A stretch of DNA of 64,000 bases from Stereum hirsutum FP-91666 SS1 (Eukaryota > Basidiomycota > Agaricomycetes > Russulales > Stereaceae). The notes under the pieces were generated by a model. That model had not been told where the DNA came from. It worked only from the letters and a program-made list of their open reading frames with translations, and searched no databases. Position numbers and translations under genes: made by a program. Positions 23,231 to 36,809 of this stretch are shown here, piece after piece. Location of the stretch: the NCBI RefSeq assembly GCF_000264905.1, contig NW_006763137.1, positions 870,719 to 934,718 on the forward strand, written 5' to 3'. Position 1 is the first letter of the stretch. Each line of letters starts with the position of its first letter.

Positions 23231-26200
23231 ATGTCTTCCAACAACAACAATCGTAACTCAAACCGTGGTCGAGGCCGAGGGACTGATCGTGGTCGTGGTC
23301 GTGGTCGTGAAGGCGCTGAGCGTGGACGGGGTGGTGGAAGTCGTGGGCGAGGGGGCAGCGGGCAAGATGGGCGCGGACAAAGCCCAGCTGGCGGCAGTAA
23401 CACTGGTGGTGCTAGTAATGCTGGTAATGGTGGCAGTGGTGGTGGTGCCGGGAGAGGTACTGGCCGCATCGAGACTCCCCGCTTACCCATAGATCATGCC
23501 CCTCGTGGCATTTGTGATTTTTACTGGTCGAGTGGCTCGTGTCGGCGAGGTTTTGACTGTACCTTCAGCCATCAGTTGAAGCCTGGCGGAGAGTCGACTC
23601 CCGTCACGACGAATACTGAGGACGTTGACGAGCCCGTCGATTTCTTCTCGAGCGAAGGCCTTGCTACCAACAACGGCTCCACAAGGAGCACCGAACACAA
23701 CCTCAAGCCGAGTGAGGCACACAACCACCTGAAGCCTTTTCTCTACGATCATTATGTCTTCGATAGCTCTCGGAAGGTAGAAGGTTTCGTTAGAATCTTT
23801 GCGAGCATCAATGTTCGCAATAAAAACTGGGTGCGTATTCTTGATCGTTATATAGTATCGATGCGACGCTGACCGCCAAAATCCACAAAGGACATCGATG
23901 CTGCACAGGCGAGTTTATTCCACCTTTTACTACAGGAGTGAACGGCTGATTGTTTTGCCCTTCTATAGTCTTTTCTCGCTACCGTTGTCAATGTCAGCCT
24001 TTGACCTTCCAGGCAGTGAATACATACTGACTCGTGTTGGCAGGGGAATGCTCTGCTTCGATTGGGAGATATCCTTCGCTGGAGCACAGAACGCGTTTCT
24101 GTTCAGGCAGGAATACAAAGTCCGGTGTTGTCTTTTCAACGAAGCTACTTTCCCATCATCGAGGTGCGCTTATATTGTGATATTCGACCGCTGAGGATGC
24201 TGAAATTCGTCGAACAATCATCATTAGTTCCTTGCGTCCGATCTCGTCCTCAAAAGCACAGTACACCATAACATAAAGTAAGGAAAGCGGCAGCTTCGAA
24301 CACGCGAGTGGCTCATCTGATTGTCATAGCGCCCTGTATACTATCTTCGAGAACAACTACGACGTACTCCACGGCACCCTCCACCGATGTATATCCACGA
24401 TGATCACCACCAAATCCTGGATTGACTCCTCTCCTGGGCTGACATCAGCTCGTCGAGGCAATTTGGATGGTGTCATCGTCTTCAAGGCACTTTCGGTCGT
24501 GTATTTTCAGTGCGTACACAACATCATCCAGTCCCGGGCTTCATTGATGTGACGCGTACGCGCATGACAGATACTTCACTCGCTTCAAGCAAGCAATCCG
24601 CAGGCATCCAGAGATACTGAAATTCGTCGAAGATCTAGCCACTTGGTTCGACACCTGGGCCGACGCTGTCTCCAGCCATGAACCTACCATGCAAGACCCT
24701 ATCACCTCCTCGCCCCCAGCCGTTCGTAATCTTACCATCTCGCAACTACGAGAGGATATTCTTCGCCTTCGAACCATCGTACGCAGGGAGTCTGGCGTGA
24801 CAGAACAGTTACGCCGGCCGACTAAACAGTCTACCGTCAATGATGCTCATCGTCGCGAAGCACTCCTCAACCGCTTGGTTCAAACTTACGATCCTCCTGG
24901 TGTGCTCAGGCAGGGTGGCATTCCGCGCCACGACAACGACTTCGCAGATATCTCCGATATTCGTATCGCACCTACACAGGAGGAGCTACTCTGCCCCTTG
25001 GACCCTTACCTTCCTAAGTTCGTTCCCGGTGCTCCTCATCATAGTCCGCCAAATTCGATGGAAAGACATCTCGACATTCAATTCCGCCTCCTTCGTGAGG
25101 AAATGATGTAAGTATACGTCAGCATCCGTGGTTGTTTGTAGTAGAGGCATTGACACGTTCTCGTCTTGATCAGATCTACCATCCGCCAGTCTATCCATGT
25201 CGTGCATTCCGATATCGGCAGAATGTGGGAGCAGAATCGCCGCAAGAAAGAAGTGACCTTGCTCGAAAAGCTCATCAAAACCAAGGGCGGAGTCTATCGC
25301 ACGTCCGGGAGGGACTCTGTGTTTTTTCACCTATACACCAACGTTCAATTCTCCCCCGTGAAGGCAGAGCGGCGAAGCTTCACCGTCGGCCTGACCACCG
25401 ACACTCCTCCAGGGGCTCCACGAGATCCAACCCCGAAGAAAAGGATGGAGTACTGGGAGCATTCCAAGAGACTTCAGAGCCTCAGTTTGATCGCACTGCT
25501 TATCGTTACTCCCGGCCAAGTGAAGATCCATCTAGGTGTCGTCATGTCCAATGGTAGCGACATAGCGGAATCGGCGCGTTCGAACGAGGACCGCATTCAG
25601 TTGAGGGTCTCATTCTTCGACAGTGAGATCGAGCTCGCCGCTCTCCGCCGGGACAACATCTCGAAAGGCCCGAAACATTTCGCCCTTCTGATCGACAACA
25701 ATATCATGTACGAGTCGATCCGCCCGTTTCTTGAGACTTTGCAGACCATCGAACCCACGTCCATCCCCTTCGCGCGTTATATATGCGCTGAAGAAACTCT
25801 GAAGGGCGTACCTGTCCAAGTTCCTCGGTATGCTAAAGCGCCTGGGTTCACGTTCAAACTGGGTTGTTTGGCGAGGCGAGGTGCTACGATACATGACCTG
25901 AACCCGAACAGCACGGCTTCGGTCAAGCAGGCTCGTCAACAGTTGGAAAACGGAAGCGAGTTAGATAAGTCGCAGGCCAGAGCTATGATAGATTCCCTCA
26001 CGAGAGAAGTATCTCTTCTGCAAGGGTGCGCCCCTTTTCACATTATTTCCGTTTGCTTTATCGTTGCGCGGGTGTCTGATCTAATCGACGATATATTATG
26101 ATAGGCCACCAGGGACTGGAAAGGTGCGAGGAAGCCTATTTTCGTATTGATTGTGATTTAATCTTGGTCCCTGCAGAGTTACATCGGCAAGAAACTGATA

Positions 26201-29200
26201 CAAGTGCTACTCGAGAGTCGGATTAAACCAATTGGTAGGTGGCCCTTTCCTACAGCTGCATATGCACCATCCGAGATATCTAAATATCAGTCCTGCAGTC
26301 CTCATCGCGTTCACCAATCATGCTCTCGACCACATGCTACGTTCCGTCCTGGACGAGAAAATCACGACAAAGGTCGTTCGTCTCGGCTCTCGTTCCTCTG
26401 ACGAGATTGTGGCGGAGTACAATCTCGCGAAACTTGAGAAGTTAGCAGAGCACTCGAGTTCGATGCTCTCAACTAGACGCGAATATGCGATCATGAAGGA
26501 GGCCGAAGAACGACTGGAGAAGGTCACATACTCGATCCAACTTCCGCGAGTATCTTGGCAAATGGTGCAAGAGTTTTTGAACATTCACTACATAGATCAC
26601 GCCGACGCATTCGAAACACCTCCTATGTGGATTGCCGAGTTGATGAGAGGCTCCCTGCAGGACGAGGAGGAGAATGGGGAATGGTCTACTGCCGAACGGG
26701 GTGGCCGTCGTCGCCAGAAGGATCCTGAACTCATGAATGGCCCATATGGCTTCTGGAGGAACGCTCGCGATCTCGAATTTCTCATGCCTCCCGTACCTCA
26801 GCCGCAAGCCACGGAGGTCGTCCCTGATCCACGACCAACCTTATTCTTGGCCTTAGGCTTCCAAGGATTGCCTCGCATACCTACGTCCAAGAGGCCCATC
26901 GACTCTCTACTATACGGAGATGTTCCCCTCTGGTCGATGTCAGCCAGTGAACGCCGAATGCTCGCAGATTACTGGGAAGAAGAAATTCGCCAACACGCAT
27001 ATGAATCCAACCTACACGAGTTCGAAGATGTCAAGAAACGTTATCACGAGGCGTGCAAGAACTTCAACGACGTCAAGGATCAAGTAAGTGTACCATCTTG
27101 ATGATACACACAACGTTCTCAATTATTCATGGATACAGGCTCGTCAACTTCTTCTCAGTCGGACTGACCTGATTGCGTGTACGACCACTGGTCAGTGTTC
27201 AGCTCTCCGTGTCGTTGGTCCTGAGCCTTACTGACAGTGTATTAGGTGCCGCGAAGTTGATATCTCTCTTGACCGTGGGTTCTACACGAACGTCTGTATC
27301 AGTTTCGGAATCTCACTACTTTGTTAGATCATCGCTCCAAAGGTATTGATTGTCGAAGAGGCTGGGCAAGTTCTGGAAGCACATGTTATCGCGTCTTTAG
27401 TTCCATCGGGTGAGTCTCGTTGTCCAGTAAAGAAAATCACCGTCCTGACAGTCCACTCCAGTCGAACACATCATTTGCATCGGGGATCCTGAACAATTAC
27501 GCCCCACGTTGGCTAATTACCGTGAGCTTGATTATTCAGAGCAGCATCGGACGTATCTGACCATCAACACTCAGCTCTCTCAATGGACAGCGAAAGTGGT
27601 CGTCAGTTGTACAAATTCGATCGCTCAATGATGGAAAGATTAGTGGACAATTGCCTCCCGATGTCTCAGATCAATGTGCAGCGACGCATGAGGCCGACAA
27701 TCGCTGACTTCCCTCGGTACGGACTGTCGTCATCTTTTTGAAGTTCCCTCGTCTCAACAACATATCTCCTATACCTAGGCTTATTCTCTATCCTAAGCTG
27801 GAAGACAATGCTTCTGTCCAACGCTACCCCTCCGTACAGGGTATGCAGAAAGACGTGTTTTTCTTGACACACACCCACCAGGAGAATGGCGAAGCAGACT
27901 CTGTGTCGAAGTTCAACTCGTTTGAGGTTGGTCATACGTCTATCTATCGACGAGAGTCCTAACTAATCCCCTATACCAGGTTGATATGGTTAAGGAATTG
28001 GTCCTCTATTTCCTCAAACAGGGACCATACAGTGGAGCCGGAGACATAGCCGTCCTCTGCGCTTATCTTGGCCAGCTTCAGAAAGTTCGGGCTGCTTTCC
28101 GTGATCTCAAAATCGCGGTGTCCGTCGATGAACGAGATGCGGACCAATTGGCAAGGCAGGGTGCCGGGGACACCGAGGAAACTTTCGAAGACGTGGTGGT
28201 CGGAAAACATGTAGGGATCTCACTCAACATGACAAAATACCCTTCACTCATGCATCGTGATTCTTAGATTCGTCTCGGAACTGTGGACACATTTCAAGGC
28301 GAAGAGGCGAAGATTGTCATCATATCTCTGGTCAGAAACTCCGGTTCCTTCGAGAGCAACTCGTCTTCCATTGGATTTCTGAAGGTTTGTTGTGCTCAAT
28401 TCATTCTCACAAATACTGTGAAGTTATATCTTTCTCGTTAGAGCTCGAACAGGATTAATGTTGCGCTCTCGCGGGCCAAACATGGCCAGTACATCTTGGG
28501 AAACGCCTCGAACCTACGACAAAACGCCATCTGGAAGACCATATTGGACGAGATGGACGAACGGGATCAAATAGGCGAGGGCTTTCCCATTGTATGCCCG
28601 CGTCATCCAGAGCAGGCGAGGATCGTATCGAAAGCTTCCCAACTCAAGAACTCGTCACCAGAAGGCGGGTGTTTGATACCATGCGACGTTCAGCTGGCCT
28701 GCGGTCATCTATGTCCATCTGTAGTACGCAATCACGTTCCGCAAAGAAATCAGATTCCCCACTGACCATCCTTTTTAGTGTCATCCGGACATGAACAACC
28801 ATCGTCGTATAAGATGTGACAAGCCGTGCACTCGAACACCTTGCCCCCGCCAGCATCCCTGCCCACGTCTATGCTCGGATGACTGCGGAAACTGCGAGTT
28901 CCCCATGTACGATATTCCTCTGCCTTGTGGACACATAGCCAAGAAGATCAAGTGGTAAGTATGGCTCTCCTCGATAATGCCCTCATTATTCCTTATTATT
29001 CCTCATAATAGCCACGAGATGGGAGCTCTTGCCGACGTCAAGTGCACTGTCAACGTCACGAAGAGACTTCCTACCTGCGAGCATACGGCGATTGTACCTT
29101 GCCACAAGGATCCTGCGACTGTATCCTGTTCTTCGATCTGTGGAGGCCAGCTCTCATGCTGTTCTAGATCCTGTCGCTCCAAATGCTGCGAATGTCAGTT

Positions 29201-31515
29201 TGCCACGAAGGCTGCTTCGGCCAACGCCCCACCTGCGACCGGTCGCTTGGTTCGTTCACAACATAAGACACATCCCTGCGAACGACTTCTTTACTGCCAA
29301 CATCTTTGTGGGCGTCCTTGCTCTCAAGACCATGAGTGCAATACCGCGTGCGACCAGAAATGCCGGCAAGCTTGCTCTCATCGTTCTTGCCCAAAGCACT
29401 GTTCGAAGCCTTGCGCTCCTTGTATGGAGCCCTGTGACTGGTCTTGTAGGCATATGTCCTGTCCAGTTCTCTGTGGTTCCGTAAGTCCCTCCATACCTTC
29501 AGACTAATACGGCCCCATATCTAAAATAATTGCTACCAGATCTGCACTAGACTTCCTTGTGACGAAGCTTGTACGGCTACCTTATCCTGCGGTCATCCTT
29601 GTCCATCAAGTGAGTACACCTCCCTGTTTGGATACGGTAAAATGACGCTCATGACCTTCCAGTATGCGGGGAACCATGCGAGAAGCAGACCTGCGTCATT
29701 TGCTTACAGGAACAAGATGCCCTTCAAGATGAGGACGATCCTCGTCTGAAGGAAGTAGTCGATTTCCTACTTCAGCGCAAGTTGAACGAAATAGACCTCT
29801 CCTCGCACGACGTCGGCGATCGTCTTATCACCTTGGGTTGCGGACACATCTTCACCGTTGAGACACTGGATGGTCATTGCGGAATGAACGACTACTACGA
29901 GATCGACGTTATGGGCCAATTCCTTGCCACCAAGGCGCCTCCGATAAACTACCAGACACCACCTTCCTGTCCTCTCTGTCGTGGCCCCATCACCGCTCTT
30001 CGCTACGGACGGGTCACCAAGCGCGCCAATCTCGACATCTTGGAGCAGAATGTTGCGAGCACCATGTCGCAAGATCTCTCCAAGATCAGCGCGAAGGTCC
30101 AGGAAGTCACCGCCAATATGCCGACGATAGAGAAGGCGATCAGGGAGGTTGAGTACGTTTCAGGGACTGTGTCGAACTACAAGGGGCCGAAAGCAAAGGC
30201 CGTCTCCGAGCGCTTTGTTCCCTTGGAGGTGGAGTCTGGCCCATTGCCTGCGAACTTACTTATGCAGTTCAAACTCACAAGTGTACACGGATTTCCTGAG
30301 GGCATAGCGGGTAAATGGCATAATGTCACGAGCGACTTGTTGGCGAGGTATCGGGACGTCGTCGCTCTAGCCAACACCCGTGGCCCACACATCCGTACTT
30401 ATGAGGCCGCACTCTCCACACTGTATCGCCTTGAGCTCGCCGCCATCGCAGAAGACCATTCGAGAGCAAGCGACGCTCCAGAACCCCTCGCGATGCAGGA
30501 GGTGAACAAGAAGATCGGGCAGCCCCCTCACAAGGCAGACACTCGTTTCCAGATCGAGGCCTTCTTCCTCTCGCTGGAGTTACGCTTCATGATCGCCCAA
30601 GTCGCACAATGCCGTCTCGAAAAGATCTCACGACAGGACGCGGATGGCCTCGCTCATCGACAGTTGTGGCATGCTCTCGTCCAGTTCATTTATGAATCCT
30701 GCGTTCGGGACGCTCGAAAGGCCCTCGGTCTCGCAGAAGCTTCCTCTGCGTCTCGAATGGCGGCCCGGGCTAACGTCCACCTCATCCGCGCGGAGTTGGA
30801 GGTGTTCCGTTTTGATATCGCATCTGAACGCGACGAGTTGTCAAGGAAAGGCCAGCTGAAGGAGAAGGAACGAAGGGGTCTCGCGCTCCGGGTGGAGCTG
30901 GCGGCCAGCCTTGCGAAGGAGATGCGTCGCAAAGGCGAATTCTCATATGTTCGCAGCCGACCGACAGAGGACATGGCCGGTTTGTTAGAGGAGCGCAGAT
31001 GGTATACCGAAAATTGTCGTGGAAAGATAGACAATTACCTCGAAGAGTACGCGAAGTTGAAGGAACACGTAGAGACAGACCATGGCTACCAGCCCTTGTC
31101 GCTCCAAGAGAAGGAAGACATCATCAAGTCGTTTGATTTTGGTATGTGTCACTTTCAATGTTATCACGGTGCGCCTTCAAGTTTGGTGTCCACACTGATC
31201 GGATGCGCTTCTTCAAGGTCATGCTGGCCATTTCTACAACTGTCAGAACGGGCACACTTTTGTTATCACAGAGGTATGTTCATGTACCACTAATACGGAT
31301 TATATTCTGTATCGAGCTCACTGACGCTTTTTTATATCAAGTGCGGGGGCGCGATGGAGCGGGCGGCCTGTCCGGAGTGCCGTGCACCTATCGGAGGGTC
31401 AAGCCACTACTTGCAAGGCGGTAACACTCGAGCCACAGAGTTCGAGGCCATTGCAATAAATCAGGGTGCGAGAGAAACCCCGTGGACGAATCCCAATGGT
31501 GGTCTTGGTTTCTGA
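23231..31515 (+). CDS. ZNFX1-like SF1 RNA helicase with NFX1-type and RZ zinc fingers
   Basis: A very large, intron-rich gene (over 2,100 residues). Order: an RGG/Gly-rich head (RGRGRGTDRGRGRGR); a CCCH finger (GICDFYWSSGSCRRGFDCTF); a UPF1-like helicase with Walker A GPPGTGKS (exon joins at 26023, 26102-26121 and 26178), motif Ia IAFTNHALDH, Walker B VLIVEEAGQ, motif III IGDPEQLRPT, QRRMRPTIADFPR, VDTFQGEEAKIVIIS and NVALSRAKHGQYIL; then Cys/His-rich NFX1-type repeats (about 28690-29690); a CPLCRGPI segment; a coiled region; and a C-terminal RZ finger GHAGHFYNCQNGHTFVITEC plus PECRAPIGGSS. Relatives are animal ZNFX1, S. pombe Hrr1 and Neurospora SAD-3, which act in small-RNA silencing; that role is inferred here. 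The start at 23231 is chosen over an in-frame ATG at 23156 by the RGG context. Exon edges at 23830-24060 are unresolved. Confidence 0.88.
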
Positions 31516-32196
31516 ACGTTGAGCTGTCTGCTACTTATCTGTCGTCGAGGCTTCTTGCATCTTCTCCTTCCTCCCCATGTCTCTTGAATTTGTTTGCTTA
31601 TCGTCACGCATCTCAAACAATGTTTCCCATGTCCACATATATATGGCCTTTTTCTCCTTCCCGTTCGAGGCACCGTATTGCTCACCTCGACGCCCACACT
31701 CATGAGATGCTGCACGGCCTGTCGATCAAACCTCTAGAAGAATAGCACTAGGTTACAACATCCATTCAACGATGTGAACAAACACATAAAATAATTACTC
31801 GCAAGGAGACCCGAGACACGATAAATGTACAATAGAATTATACCCAGAACAGCAGACGGCACAGCAAAGACAAGAGACGAAAGGACGAGCAACAAACGAA
31901 AGGATGGTCGTGGTCGTACGACGAGCAATGGTTGAGGAAGGTGAAGCGGTGAAGGTGTCCGTGTAATGGCAGTGATGAATGAGGGGGTCGCGATGGAGGG
32001 ACGGTGTAACGAAGAGTGATAAATATATGCGAGTGTGTGGACATGTATGCCGATCTATGAGCACCAGTGGCAGCGAAGGAAAGACTGGGTGGAGTATGGC
32101 CGAGAATATATATCATGTACAGATAGACATACGAGAGCGGAACAAGTAGACGGTGAGGACAGAGAGAGCGCGGAAGACTGAGGAAACAGAGCCAAA
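31516..32196. other. Convergent intergenic, no gene seen
   Basis: Lies between the 3' ends of the helicase (plus) and the copper ATPase (minus), so it should hold both 3' untranslated regions. The ORFs here are short and low-complexity. Confidence 0.5.
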
Positions 32197-35100
32197 TCAT
32201 GCCATCTCCACAGGCAACTGCTCGTACCCCGCCTGCGCACGAGATGCCGCCGATCCCCTCCCAGGCACGACACCCTTAAATCCTTCCCAAACGCCCTCCA
32301 CCACACTGCCCACCCTCGACCACATCGTTTCCGAGTGTGCCCTGAACCCATCGCTCTCACCCTCGTCTCCAACATACACACTCTCCTTCGGCCTAACCCA
32401 CCACTTCAACGCCAACGAGCTCGTCACCACACTAACCGAACTGAACGCCATCATTCCGCCAGCCATCATCGGATGGAGATGGATCCCGACGGGGAGGAAG
32501 AAGCCCATGGCGAGTGGGATGCCGAGGACGTTGTAGATGCAGGCCCAGATGAGGTTTCTGCGGATAGTGGCGAAGATGGATTTGGAGAGGTCGAGTGCGG
32601 CAACGACGTCGAGGAGGTCGGAACGCATGAGGACGATGTCGGCGGCTTCGATGGCGACGGAGGTGCCGGAGGAGAGGGCGATGCCGACTGTAGCGGCGAC
32701 GAGAGCCGGAGAGTCGTTGATGCCGTCGCCGACCTATACCAACACACACCATTATCATTATCAGCAAATTAGAAGAGAGAGAAAAGTGGGGAGGGGAATG
32801 ACATACCATAGCGACACCCTCGCCATGCTTCTCCATAAGCTCCGTCACGACGCTCGCCTTCCCCTTCGGACTCATCCCAGCCCAAACATTCTCCTTCGGA
32901 ATCCCCACCTGCTCCGCGATCGCCAGGGCCGTCTGCTTCCCATCTCCCGTCATCATACAAACCTCGACCCCCATCTTCTGCAACACCCTGATCGCCTGCC
33001 TCGAACTCTTCTTCGGCGCATCCGCCAACGAAATCGCCAATACCGGCAAAGGCGTGTTCGTCGACGAAGCGAGCGAGACGTAAATCATGGTGCGTCCTTG
33101 GATGGTTTCGTTGTATTCGAAGGAGGTGATGGCGGAGGGCAGGTACGCCGACTCGGTAGATTTGGACTGGGTGACGAAACGGGCATTGCCGATGTAGATG
33201 GTGTATTTAGCGGGGTTACCGATGAAGGAGAGCGTAGCGGTGACGCCCTGTCCGGTAACGCTCTCGAAGGTATCGACGACAGCCTCGGGCTCGCTCGCGG
33301 TGAGTTCCTTACCCCAAAGCGCGACCGCCTTAGCCAAAGGATGTTCAGACCTTGCCTCCGTCGCCGCGACCATCGAAATAATCGCCGAACGAAGCGTAAG
33401 CCCATCCGCGCCTTTGCCCATCAGGGATGCGGCATCCACCATGGATGCTTCCTGGACAAGGGCCTCGCCATGCTCATGCGATGGCGCCCACGCCACAGCA
33501 GAGACGGTAAGCTTCCCCTCGGTAACTGTTCCAGTCTTATCCAGCACAATCCGCTTGATAAGCCTACTCGCTTCAAGCGCACGTCCGCCCTTGATCAAGA
33601 TCCCATTCTTCGCGCCCATACCAGTACCCACCATAATCGCAGTCGGGGTACTGAGCCCAAGCGCACACGGACACGCCACGACGACGACGGAAATGCACAG
33701 CTGCAAGCAAACGGACAACTTGCTTGCCCCGTGCGCATGGAACATCTCCGGCAACGAGCTATCACCAATGACGTGCGACAGGATGAACCAGCCGACGAAA
33801 GTGATGGCGGCGAGCGAGATGACCACAGGGACGAAGTACCCCGCGACTCTGTCCGCGAAGGCTTGGATGGGGGCTTTCGACGTCTGCGCGTCCTCGACCA
33901 GTTTGACGATCTGTGCGAGCGCGGTGTCTTTCCCGGCACGAGTGACGATCATGTCGAATGTTCCGAGTCCGTTGACCGTTCCGCCGATGACGGTGTCGCC
34001 CTTCTGTTTGAGGACGGGGACAGGTTCGCCTGTGACGGCGGATTCGTCGATGCTGGAGGACCCTTTGATGACGGTACCATCGGCAGGGACTTTGTCTCCT
34101 GGTACGAGCTTGACGGTGTCTCCGACCTGAACGAGCTCGGTCGCGATCTTCTTCTCCTGGGTGCAGGCGGGTGCGTCGGTGTAAATCGTGGCCATGGAAG
34201 GTGCGAGGGCCATAAGGTCGGTGAGAGCGGCGGAAGTCTTTCCCTTTGCTTGATTCTCGAGGTATCGACCGAGGCAGACGAACATGATGAGCATGGTGCT
34301 GGTGTCGAAGAATACGAGAGGGACGAAATCGGGTTCGGGGCTCCACATGGCGAAGACCATGGCGAAGACGGAGTAGAAGTATGCTGCCGAGGTTCCCAAC
34401 ATCACCAGCACGTCCATCGTCGCCGAACGGTGCTTCAGGGCCTTCCACGCATTGATATAGAATTTCTTGCCGATCCAGAACTGCGCGGGGGTCGTGAGGG
34501 CGAAAACGAGGAGGTAACCGACACAGATTCCTTGCATGAGGTGATAATGCACGATTGAGTCGAGTCCAGGGATCTTGGGGAATATCATGCTGATGAAGAA
34601 CACGGGAACGGCAAAAGCGACACTCCATTGGAAGCGCCACCGCCACTCTTGGATTTCCTTCGTCCGGGAGAGTGACTTGAGTTGGGTAGCGTTCTGCTCG
34701 TCGGAGACCATAGCATCGAATCCGAGCTCCTCAATACGCTCGACCATCTCACGAGGGCCAATGAGGCTTTGGTCGAATGAGATCTGTGCCGTCTCGGTGA
34801 CAAGCGAAACGGCAACGCTGTTGATACCGGGCAGAGCGCTTAACTGCGACTCAACGGTAGAGGTGCACGACGAGCATGTCATGCCGTATATCCGCAGAGT
34901 GACCTCGTCAGCACGGGCAGGTGGGATGAGCGACGCATCGAAACCGATGTCCCCAATTTCCTAAACAATTGACGATGGAGAGTGAGAACACACGCCTGGA
35001 CGCATAAAGCAAGAGAACTACGCACTTCCATTAGCCGGTCAGGATTCCATAGCGCAGGGTCATACTCGACGACGCCGCGCTCTGCCAGCAGAGCCACTTT

Positions 35101-35388
35101 AATTGAATGAATACCCTCTTGCGGTCGCAGCATCCCCTCGATAGACTACAGCACCAATCAATCCTCCGCACCCGGCATAAATCCGACAAACGTATATTTA
35201 CTCACCTCCACACACGCACCACACGTCATGCCCTCTATCCTAAGCTCACATTTCTCCGAGTCGTTGCTAGTTTCCTTGCCAGTGAGGGGTTCGTCCGACG
35301 CGACGGGGAGGCCGACCTTTCCGGTGAAGGTGGGGGTCATTGGGACTTTGGACCAGAGGTTGGAGAAGGTGGCAGATATCGCAGACAT
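32197..35388 (-). CDS. CCC2: Cu+-transporting P1B-type ATPase
   Basis: Pumps cytosolic copper(I) into the late Golgi to load cuproenzymes such as laccases and multicopper ferroxidases; yeast Ccc2 and human ATP7A/B are relatives. Two N-terminal heavy-metal domains carry GMTCGAC (about residues 53-59) and GMTCSSC. Eight transmembrane helices surround the metal site [10 protein letters not shown]. Further motifs are [15 protein letters not shown] (A domain), [14 protein letters not shown] (phosphorylated Asp), [14 protein letters not shown] (nucleotide-binding His), [10 protein letters not shown] and [13 protein letters not shown]. The first three exons end at 35200, 35147 and 35027 or so; a last intron near 32735-32806 splits VAMV from GDGINDSP, and without it the frame runs into nonsense. 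Length is about 980 residues, normal for fungi. Stop at 32197-32199. Confidence 0.95.
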
Positions 35389-36127
35389 CTTTGATGACGA
35401 GACGGGGTATGGTAGGGTTGTGAGAATGATTTAGCGGATTAGAGAAGTCTGGTTTGCTGGCGTGTGCGCAGGGACTGTATTGGTAACAGCTGTGCGAGTA
35501 TCGGATGAGAAAAACTATGACAAAGAGGAGAAAAAGAAAGAAAGTGGGAACGATAGAATGGCAAAAGGGGCGAGACGAATTGAAGCGCACTGCGCGATGA
35601 AGCAGTCCGAGGGGAGACGAAGAGGATGGCCGGCCGTCGAGCGGGGTGGGAGCGAACACTGCGGCAATATAGCGAAGAGGTGGCTTACATCAGCTTGTTA
35701 GTTGTTGCTACGTTCTTTGCTCGTAACCGTCCGCTGACCCCGTCAAGTCTTCTTCGCCGCCGGTGGCGACGATGGGGTATAAAATACACGGGTAAGAAAC
35801 GCAAAGCAAGGGAGAGCACGACAAGGGAAGCTGACAGAGTATTTGTAGACTGATCACCACCATCTCGGCGCCACGCTCAATTGTCTCAAGTAAGCCCGCC
35901 ACTGCGCCGAACCGTCCTCCGAGGAACCGCCTCGGCCGCGTTCTCACCACGACCATCCTCAATCGGCAATCTTCTTCGCAGTTCAGCAACGCTATATGCT
36001 CATACAGAACGTCTTGAGCCCTTAACGCTATTGAGTCGTGAGTGTACTAAATAAAACATCTTAATAACCACTTCCCATCCTTTACAGCGACTGCACCGCA
36101 AGCACCGACTCTTCTCTCCATTCTGTT
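35389..36127. other. Intergenic, upstream of the copper ATPase
   Basis: Promoter side of CCC2. The only ORFs are short and conflicting. No copper-response element (a Mac1/Cuf1-type core next to GCTC) could be assigned with confidence. Confidence 0.45.
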
Positions 36128-36809
36128 TCAGCGCAAGGAGTCCACATGCGATGTACTAGGATAGGCGCGCAGTGAAGAAGAGTCAGGGAATCCGATGCCC
36201 GTCAAATGATGGTGACGGGCGAGTGTTGCGAGTGTCCCTCCACGGTGAACTGCTGCGAGGAAGCACACTTGCACTGCGACTTGCGTGGGATATTCATCAG
36301 GAACACTGATCCTGCGCTGCTTCGGACAAGGGGTAGGTACGGGCAGGTACTCACCATCGTCGCCTAAAGCCAGAAGAAGCTGCATCACCGTAGGACGGAG
36401 ATGGGAGTGCCCGGATTTGAGGCTTGAGTGGCGGACGTGGCACAGTTCATGCATCATGACGGCGGGAGGCTTCGTGACGTGGCTCTCTTTACAAAGAGGA
36501 TGACTACCAGAGACTATCGTCACAATGATATCGTCTACCCTTGTGGTAACTACCATTAGGCGGAGAACGAACTTGAGAGGATGAGGATGAGGAGGAAGGA
36601 GGTCTGAAGCGTTCCGGCGGGGCTTCGGGTTGTCCAAGTCCCTGGCCCGGCTCAGGGTCGACTTGGAAATTCCAAGCGTGGCCCGTCACAGCCACCTCTT
36701 TGTCTCTCCCTTCTTCCTTCGAGCCCACTCCGTTCTCCATCTCTATGCTCATGGGTAGCACTGAATTACTCGGTACTATATCAGGTGATTTTTCTCCCAG
36801 ACGATCCAC
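36128..36809 (-). CDS. Spliced gene of unknown function with an HELCH motif
   Basis: Exon 1 starts MDRLGEKSPDIVPSN and is acidic and Pro/Ser-rich up to a poly-Ser tract (about 36570-36590). A short GTAGTT...GATAG intron (about 41 bp) keeps the frame into SGSHPLCKESHVTKPPAV and then MMHELCHVRHSSLKSG. A strong GTGAGT donor follows ALGDD at about 36353. A last exon could start after TCGCAG and end at the TGA 36128-36130. HELCH matches the HExxH pattern of zinc peptidases, such as WLM/Wss1 proteins, but the surroundings do not match that family convincingly, so I do not assign it. The protein would be about 210 residues. Splice consensus is the main support. Confidence 0.4.

Noticed and set aside
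31146..31424. Independent small ORF at the helicase 3' end
   Set aside because: It is the RZ-finger exons read through introns in another frame.
32537..34558. Plus-strand 673-codon open frame
   Set aside because: It is antisense to the copper ATPase, is Arg/Asp/Gly-rich with no domain, and arises from the codon bias of the real gene. The 310-codon frame at 33198-34130 is rejected for the same reason.
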